Source: Physcomitrium patens
Lineage: Eukaryota; Streptophyta; Bryopsida; Funariales; Funariaceae
Direction of reading: 5' to 3'
Assembly (NCBI RefSeq): GCF_000002425.4
Contig: NC_037267.1
Coordinates: forward strand, 12,756,044 to 12,820,043
Length of the DNA: 64,000 nt
The notes under the pieces were generated by a model. That model was not told the DNA's origin, made no database searches, and saw only the letters and a list, made by a program, of their open reading frames with translations. Numbering within the stretch: the first letter of the stretch is position 1; every line of letters begins with the position of its first letter. Of this stretch, positions 56,401 through 64,000 are shown piece by piece. The position numbers and the translations under genes are program-made.

Positions 56401-57221
56401 TTTCATTTTCTAAGCTCAAGTTAGACATTCTTCATACATGGTCACAAATAGATCAAAAGGATGTAGCAACTACTACTTCTTATAACAAAGATACGCCTTC
56501 AAAACATATGTATGTAAATCCATTTAGAGCCTCAATTCTTCTTTGCTTTGTGGTGGTAAGATCAAACATATGCATCATTACAAAATCAAGTTAGTAGCAT
56601 CAAAAACACTTTGTTTTATAGAACTTATTAAGCTAATGTGGCATATTGGTCTTAATTTTAAAGAAAGTATTTTACAACATTTATTATGAATTTATTTATT
56701 TTTGATTCCAATTTTTTTTATTTTTAGAATTAAAAATATTTTCTAAATAAATATTTTCAAACTTAGCCACAATTGTACTAATATCTACCTAAGTACATTC
56801 TCATAATTGTTAAAAGAAACTCTCTAATATTGAGCTTTTCTATTTTAAAGCCATCAACTAAGAATTCAATTGGAATTTATATTTATGACAAAATAGATCA
56901 CTAGTAGGGAAGAGTTTAAAATAATAATACTTAAATTGATAGAATGAAAGTCGTAAAGTAAAAAAAACCTTAAAAATATACAAAAATATATTAAAAAAAT
57001 AAGCTTTAAGGCTTATGTTTTTAACAAAATAATTTGGTATAACTTTTAACTTTTGTAGGTATTAAAATATATACCATATCTTTAAAATTTAAAATTTTAT
57101 TTTTATTGTGCTTACAAATAGTAATTTTTTAAAAATAAATATATCCATATGCTAAAAATATTGATTGTAAAATTTGTTTTTAAGAATCAACCATTACTAT
57201 TGATTATCTATTACTTCAATG

Positions 57222-57256
<35 letters not shown>

Positions 57257-57899
57257 AAATATCTATCTATCTATGCCAAACTTACATCTTAGTCTTTTTA
57301 AAAGATATGTAGTAAGTTATTTTATTTATCAATAAATTATTTTATTTAAGATTATTTATAGATTTAATTTGATTGATTTGTATAATTATATTTTCTTGAT
57401 ATGCTTTTAAATCTTTTATAGTTGAAACGTTATTAGGTTTGGAATGGATAAGATAGTCTCATTATTAAACATACTTAAATCTTAGGTAAAAGCAAGATCA
57501 AATACTTAGATAAAATGAATTAGTAATTAGAAAAATATAACTTTTTGATAGCAACAAATCACAAAGATGATTATATTCAAGTGATGAGATTTTTCATAAA
57601 ATAAAAAAATGATACTTTCCCAAATAAGTTGCATATTATTCAACACCATAAAGAATCACTTCAATCTAATTGGTACGCTTATCAAAATTGTTGTTTTGAA
57701 AAACAAATAAACTAGTCACATCTACTTGGATAGAAGTATAAGACATTTCTACTTCTTTCTCCAATTTGATGTCGAAAAACAATTCCCATGAAAGTTAAAT
57801 GTGTTCTTTTCATCCTATCTTTCTCATCCTGAAAAATGAAATAACATGCTAAAAACCTTAGAAATATTTTGAAATACTCTTACATAAATATTTTTGGCA
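56400..57899. other. AT-rich DNA, nothing recognised
   Basis: Long A/T runs and a TA microsatellite; no gene or transposon motif seen. Confidence 0.55.
57222..57255. repeat. (TA)n(TG)n microsatellite
   Basis: About thirteen TA units followed by four TG units, then a short CTAT repeat. Confidence 0.95.
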
Positions 57900-59350
57900 T
57901 GTTCACTTATTCAGTTAAACATTTTATTGAGCTAGATCTTGTAACACCACATCTTATTAAGCTGTATATGTACACAGCTTGAAAAACAAGGGTGAAATGG
58001 TTCACTGCACAAGGTAAAGCCCACCCAATTTCAAACGTGATTGGATTATTATAACGATCAAAACACCAGTCGTTGATCAATTCTGGTAACATATTACTGT
58101 ACCTAAGAAGAATGCTTGTCGTAGAAAAATTATGGAGACCCACTTGTGGATCAATCATTGATGCCGATAATTTAAGTAAACGGACAGACCTTCCATCAGA
58201 CCAAATGTGGAACGTCTTTCACATCTGAAGTTCCACGCCGAAACTTGCAAAAAGCAAAGGATCGACGCTTGCGAAGTTCAACACTCAGTTTGATAACAAG
58301 TGTAGCTCTCAATTGAACTAAAGTTCGACAGTAATACTCGACTGTGAAAGGAGCCTGCTAAGGTCTTGGAGTGCTGGAGTGTGCTTCGACGGTTTTTGGA
58401 AACTCAAGTAAACGCACCAGGTGCACTTTTTGTAGTCTTTACACTGATTTATATGAAATTATGCATTCTGATATAAAGTGTTTATTTCACGTCCATGGTT
58501 GGACAGTCCACTCAGTTCACAAATTTGAGATTGCACTTTTGGTGAAGAAAGAAGCATGTGTACACGTTTTGGAAGCTCGATGCTTGATAAGAGCATAAAA
58601 CGAAGTGTTAAGTCGAAAGAGGTGGACAAACTAATACATCAAATGCACTGGCCACAACATGCACATTCGGCGAGGCCCCTGCGGAATGCCGACCTCAACC
58701 ATGCAACGCATACTTGCTCACGAGCCAACAAGAAAGACCTTGATGGATATCGGCTCCGACGCACCCCTGGTTCCCGATTGAGACTTAGAGTTCAGAGTGC
58801 ACGCTTCCATCCATTTCCGCTTCCGGGATGCCAGTGCCGATTTACACGACATATGCTGCAACCTTCGATGCTCTGAGCGACGGATTAACGGAGCCGGCTG
58901 GTTGGGGTGACGCATGCCGTTACAGCTGCGAGCTAGCTGCGGCCACATGCCGGTTGTTGTAGGATCGTATCCACGGACCACCAGAGGCTGGGCACATCAG
59001 CCGCGGATGCACTTCGGGACCTACTGTGTTGTGTATCCCACAGCAGACTCGTGGTTGCAGTTCATACTGAGGCTGCGTGCCAACTACCCGGGACGCGTGC
59101 GCTAACTCCTGCACCAGCTTCGGATCACGTGCAGCTCCGTCGCACGAGCACCCGGTGACAACCACGCCCCAGCGCACCCATTCGAGCTGGGCCGAACTTC
59201 GGATAAATCATCCCAGCCTTGAGAGGCTACCTAATCCCTCCGACCGCCCCCGACGTGCATGAGTTCATCGTCATCGCACTTTTACCACGTTACATATTCC
59301 AAGTCCAAAGCTGCTGTCGCTGCTACAGGGTCTTCTCCTTCTGCAATATA
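57900..59350. other. GC-richer non-coding or decayed DNA
   Basis: From about 58190 the composition becomes balanced and, between 58650 and 59280, GC-rich. Several short frames on both strands are Arg/Pro/His-rich without any recognisable domain, typical of chance frames in GC-rich DNA. I cannot assign a gene. Confidence 0.45.
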
Positions 59351-59805
59351 ATGAGAGTTGGCCCCTTTGTTACTCAGTCATGAAGAAAATTTATACTTTG
59401 TATTTATAACCATTCCAACATTTCTGTATCTTTTCTGACACCTACGGGGTATGTCCACCGCAATGGTTAAAGAGAACCACCTACTCGGTTTGTCCACCAC
59501 AATGGTTAAAGAGAACGATATTCCATTGGAGTTAACCACCTACTGGGTATGTCCACCGTAATGGTTAAAGAGAACGATATTCCATTGGAGTTAACCACCT
59601 ATTGGGTATGTCCACCGCAATGGTTAAAGAGAACGATATTCGATTGGAGTTAACCACCTACTGGGTATGTCCACTTATGTCGTATTACGTGCTTTCTTGC
59701 TCGAGAACGCGCCGGGCGTCTGGCTGTAGAAGGTAGTATGGAGATTCGCCGATAGTCATGCAGTCTATGAGTTTTTGACTGCTGGAATATAAACGACTGC
59801 AACAA
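59351..59805 (+). repeat. 455-bp duplicated block, copy 1
   Basis: Starts ATGAGAGTTGGCCCCTTTGT and runs through about four satellite monomers into the first 128 bases of the TGTCGT LTR. Nearly identical to 59997-60452. Confidence 0.9.
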
Positions 59806-60324
59806 CGATATTCCATTGGAGTTAACCACCTACTTGGTTTGTCCACCACAATGGTTAAAGAGAATAATATTCCATTGGAGTTATCCACCTACTGGGTATG
59901 TCCACCGCAATGGTTAAAGAGAACGATATTCCATTGGAGTTAACCACCTACTTGGTTTGTCCACCACAATGGTTAAAGAGAACAATACTCCATTGGATGA
60001 GAGTTGGCCCCTTTGTTACTCAGTCATGAAGAAAATTTATACTTGGTATTTATAACCATTCCAACATTTCTGTATCTTTTCTGGACACCTACGGGGTATG
60101 TCCACCGCAATGGTTAAAGAGAACCACCTACTCGGTTTGTCCACCACAATGGTTAAAGAGAACGATATTCCATTGGAGTTAACCACCTACTGGGTATGTC
60201 CACCGCAATGGTTAAAGAGAACGATATTCCATTGGAGTTAACCACCTATTGGGTATGTCCACCGCAATGGTTAAAGAGAACGATATTCGATTGGAGTTAA
60301 CCACCTACTGGGTATGTCCACTTA
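59445..60324 (+). repeat. 59-bp satellite, left part
   Basis: Monomers of the type GGTTAAAGAGAACGATATTC...TTAACCACCTACTGGGTATG, interleaved with the duplicated blocks and an LTR fragment. Confidence 0.93.
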
Positions 60325-60452
60325 TGTCGTATTACGTGCTTTCTTGCTCGAGAACGCGCCGGGCGTCTGGCTGTAGAAGGTAGTATGGAGATTCGCCGAT
60401 AGTCATGCAGTCTATGAGTTTTTGACTGCTGGAATATAAACGACTGCAACAA
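59997..60452 (+). repeat. 455-bp duplicated block, copy 2
   Basis: Same content as copy 1 with a one-base length difference near 60085; in this copy the LTR continues in full. Confidence 0.9.
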
Positions 60453-61652
60453 TGTACAGTAAATCTATACGGGTGCTCTTCGACTGCTTGTCGAAGTCCT
60501 TTTTGCCCCAGCCGATAGGTCTCTAGACGTTACAGAGAACCCCGAACAACCCAAACTATTAATCTTCAATACCCCTTTGTACTTACGATCTTGTATCCAC
60601 TGACTGTCCTGTTAGATTAACCCAATAAATTTCATTCACTCCGCATTCTCAATCCTATAGACACCCCTTTAATCCTTCAATCACAGACGTAACTCGATTT
60701 TACAAAACAGTCAAGAGTATTCAAACCCACTTCATTTAAAAATCCCGATTCACCATTACAATACTAACTTCAGCAGCGAGTGCCTCAGTCTTCCCAAAAC
60801 TCCACGAAGAAGAAAAATCCAAATCCTATGTCTTTCTTTCTCCGACCCGAAGCATGAAGCTCCTCTCTCTAATTCCCTTGATCTTCAAAAACCTCCAATG
60901 AAAAACGAACTGGTAACCTTGCAGAAGCTTGAAAACTAGCTCTCCCCTCGATTTCCCCAAAAAAAAAACCACCCCCAAAACTATATCCCCCCTAACCTTA
61001 TCCTCTGAATTTCTTCAATCTTCCGTCTTAGATCCGGAATTGGCTCCCACCTCAAGCTTGGATCCAAAATTGGCTCTCGCCGCCAAGCTTTCTCCTCCGT
61101 TTTTACCTTTAAGAAATCCATTTATCAAAAACAACGTTCCCTGAGACGGCACAGAGAACAGGACAGCCTGAAACAGAATCGAACCCCGTAATCGGAACCA
61201 CATTGAGTCGCCCGACCAATTCAGGTCCTATATTGGTAAAGATGCCCGTAGTAACCTGGATGTTCCCGTAATTGGGTCAAATTGGTCCTCGCGTCAGATT
61301 GGCTAAGACCTGTAGTAAGACCTGGATTTCCCGTAACTAGACTACATTGGGTTGCCCCACCAATACAAGTCTCATATTGGGTAAGAGGACCCGGATTGGA
61401 TTATCGAAATTGGATCCAATTGGCTCCTCGAACCCGTCGTGTGAATTGGTCCTTCTCTTCCTGCGACTCCCGTTATTGGAATCGAATGGGGCATTTCAGT
61501 ATGCCCTGGCTGACTGTAACGGAGTCACTAAACCTGACCACTCAGTATTTGTACTGGAGTTGGTCGATGCTCCCAATATTTGAGGTAACTGAATATTAAT
61601 AAAATTCCCCTTTCTTTTTATTTTCACTGTATACTCGTGTTACAACACGACA
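60325..61652 (+). mobile_element. LTR of the TGTCGT...ACGACA family inside the satellite
   Basis: TGTCGT (60325-60330) to ACGACA (61647-61652), perfect 6-bp inverted ends, 1328 bp, close to the 1323 bp of the copy at 24049. It is much less AT-rich than its relatives, which suggests less decay. The frames inside it (near 60929-61599) are not genes. Satellite monomers flank both sides, but no clean target duplication is visible. A 128-bp partial copy lies at 59678-59805. Confidence 0.8.
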
Positions 61653-64000
61653 CCGCAATAGTTAAAGAGAACGATATTCTATTGGAGTTAACCATCTATT
61701 GGGTATGTCCAACTCAATGGTTAAAGAGAACGATATTCCATTGGAGTTAACCACCTATCCATATCACTTTCATCTTCTTGCTGCGGAATCTGTGTACCTT
61801 CATTAAGGTCTTCCATATTCATCTCTGCGTGTCTTCGTTAAAGAGAACGATATTCCGTTGGAGTTAACCACCTACTAGGTATGTCCACCGCAATAATTAA
61901 AGAGAACGATATTCCATTGGAGTTAACGACCTACTCTGTATGTCCACCACAATGGTTAAAGAGAACGATATTCCATTGGAGTTATCCACCTACTGGGTAT
62001 GTCCACCGCAATGGTTAAAGAGAACGATATTCCATTGGAGTTAACCACCTACTTGGTTTGTCCACCACAATGATTAAAGAGAATAATATTCCATTGAAGT
62101 TAACCACCTACTCAGTATATCCACCGCAATGGTTAAAGAGATTAATATTCCATTGGAGTTAACCACCTACTCGGTATGTCCACCGCAATGGTTAAAGAGA
62201 ACGATATTCCATTGGAGTTAACTACCTACTCTGTATGTCCACCTCAATGGTAAAAGAGAATAATATTCCATTGGAGTTATCCACCTACTGGGTATGTCCA
62301 CCACAATGGTTAAAGAGATTGATATTCCATTGGAGTAAACAACCTACTAGGTATGTCCACCGCAATCGTTAAAGAGAACGATATTCTATTGGAGTTAACT
62401 ACCTACTCTGTATGTCCACCTCAATGGTTAAAGAGAATAATATTCCATTGGAGTTATCCACCTACTGGGTATGTCCACCGCAATGGTTAAAGAGAACGAT
62501 ATTCCATTGGAGTTAACCACCTACTTGGTTTGTCCACCACAATGGTTAAAGAGAATAATATTCCATTGGAGTTAACCACCTACTCAGTATATCCACCGCA
62601 ATGGTTAAAGAGAACGATATTCCATTGGAGTTAACCACCTACTGGGTATGTCCACCGCAATGGTAAAAGAGAACGATATTCCATTGGAGTTAACTACCTA
62701 CTCTGTATGTCCACCTCAATGGTTAAAGAGAATAATATTCCATTGGAGTTATCCGCTTACTGGGTATGTCCACCACAATGGTTAAAGAGATTGATATTCC
62801 ATGGAGTAAACAACCTACTGGGTATGTCTACCGCAATGGTTAAAGAGAACGGTATTCCATTGGAGTTAATGACCTATTGAATATGTCCACCGCAATGGTT
62901 AAAGAGAACGATATTCCATTGGAGTTAACTACGTACTCTGTATGTCCACCTCAATGGTAAAAGAGAATAATATTCCATTGGAGTTATCCACCTACTGGGT
63001 ATGTCCCCCACAATGGTTAAAGAGATTGATATTCCATTGGAGTAAACAACCTACTAGGTATGTCCACCGCAATCGTTAAAGAGAACGATATTCTATTGGA
63101 GTTAACTACCTACTCTGTATGTCCACCTCAATGGTTAAAGAGAATAATATTCCATTGGAGTTATCCACCTACTGGGTATGTCCACCGCAATGGTTAAAGA
63201 GAACGATATTCCATTGGAGTTAACCACCTACTTGGTTTGTCCACCACAATGGTTAAAGAGAATAATATTCCATTGGAGTTAACCACCTACTCAGTATATC
63301 CACCGCAATGGTTAAAGAGAACGATATTCCATTGGAGTTAACCACCTACTGGGTATGTCCACCGCAATGGTAAAAGAGAACGATATTCCATTGGAGTTAA
63401 CTACCTACTCTGTATGTCCACCTCAATGGTTAAAGAGAATAATATTCCATTGGAGTTATCCGCTTACTGGGTATCTCCACCACAATGGTTAAAGAGATTG
63501 ATATTCCATTGGAGTTAACCACCTACTGGGTATGTCCACCGCAATGGTTAAAGAGAACGATATTCCATTGGAGTTAACCACCTACTCTGTATGTCCACCG
63601 CAATAGTTAAAGAGAACGATATTCCATTGGAGTTAACTACCTACTTTGTATGTCCACCTCAATGGTTAAAGAGAATAATATTCCATTGGAGTTATCCACC
63701 TACTAGGTATGTCCACCACAATGGTAAAAGAGATTGATATTCCATTGGAGTTAACCACCTACTGGGTATGTCCACCACAATGGTTAAAGAGAACGATATT
63801 CCATTGGAGTTAACCACCTACTGGGTATGTCCACCGCAATGGTTAAAGAGAACGATATTCCATTGGAGTTAACTACCTACTCTGTATGTCCACCTCAATG
63901 GTTAAAGAGAATAATATTCCATTGGAGTTATCCACCTACTGGGTATGTCCACCGCAATGGTTAAAGAGAACGATATTCCATTGGAGTTAACCACCTACTT
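61653..64000 (+). repeat. 59-bp satellite array with ~707-bp higher-order repeat
   Basis: About 38 tandem monomers of 59 bp up to the window edge. Each has an inverted pair TGGTTAA ... TTAACCA with a 22-base loop in the usual form. Several monomer types differ at fixed positions (GAACGATATT, GAATAATATT or GATTGATATT; TTAACCACC, TTATCCACC or TTAACTACC; CTGGGTATG, CTCTGTATG or CTTGGTTTG). A series of twelve types recurs with a 707-bp offset (compare 62361 with 63068, and 62521 with 63228). An ~80-bp non-satellite piece interrupts at about 61757-61838. Confidence 0.95.

Noticed and set aside
58371-59262. Arg/Pro/His-rich frames on both strands
   Set aside because: They overlap each other in GC-rich DNA and show no domain, signal peptide or clear promoter.
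59685-59888. Minus-strand frame across satellite and LTR fragment
   Set aside because: It is made of satellite monomers and LTR sequence joined by the duplication.
60929-61599. Frames of 62-105 codons between satellite blocks
   Set aside because: They lie inside the 60325-61652 LTR, which has no coding role.
59445-64000. CRISPR-like array
   Set aside because: The 59-bp units are tandem without unique spacers, and this is plant nuclear DNA.

Overview
This looks like nuclear DNA of a land plant. It is very AT-rich and full of Ty3/gypsy and Ty1/copia LTR retrotransposons of plant type, with one compact GC-richer cellular gene. Inside it sits a 12-kb block of genes from a nucleocytoplasmic large DNA virus (NCLDV, giant-virus relative). 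NCLDV footprints are known from mosses (Physcomitrium) and lycophytes (Selaginella), so a bryophyte or lycophyte host is my inference; I cannot name the species from sequence alone.

Layout. 1-8317: AT-rich, no recognisable gene. 8318-~9140: truncated LTR. 9287-~21462: the endogenous viral island. It carries RPB2 (truncated), RPB1 (N-terminal part), a TFIIS-like zinc ribbon, uracil-DNA glycosylase, a small ORF, RPB5, a probable VETF-large-subunit-like early transcription factor, family B DNA polymerase, a FEN1/XPG nuclease and two small unknown genes. This is a replication, repair and transcription module for a virus carrying its own RNA polymerase. The genes are tightly packed, and three gene ends have stop codons inside AT-rich inverted repeats. 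Four genes carry in-frame stops (five in all) and I saw no frameshift. A perfect 33-bp direct repeat lies at the two edges of the island. ~21505-31730: decayed chromovirus relics (one antisense, one sense) with two nested solo LTRs of a second family. ~32390-38142: an antisense gag-only LTR element with tandem subrepeats in its LTRs.

38143-43211: AT-rich DNA around one plausible cellular gene (40555-41061) with a TATA box, signal peptide and poly(A) signal. 43212-46546: a young, internally deleted copia element with apparently identical LTRs and a half-tRNA(iMet)-type primer site. 47379-53731: a nearly intact chromovirus (LTR, gag, pol with chromodomain, an extra 140-aa ORF, PPT, LTR, 5-bp target duplication). 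53732-~56400: antisense relic of another gypsy lineage. ~56400-59350: AT-rich, then GC-richer non-coding DNA. 59351-64000: a 59-bp-monomer satellite with higher-order structure, interrupted by a 1.33-kb LTR and a duplicated 455-bp block, running off the window.

The most notable features are the viral island (junction repeat, substitution-only decay, hairpin gene ends, RPB1 ending near the archaeal A'/A'' split, a glycosylase with a changed catalytic motif), the extra ORF of the chromovirus, and the half-tRNA primer site of the copia element.
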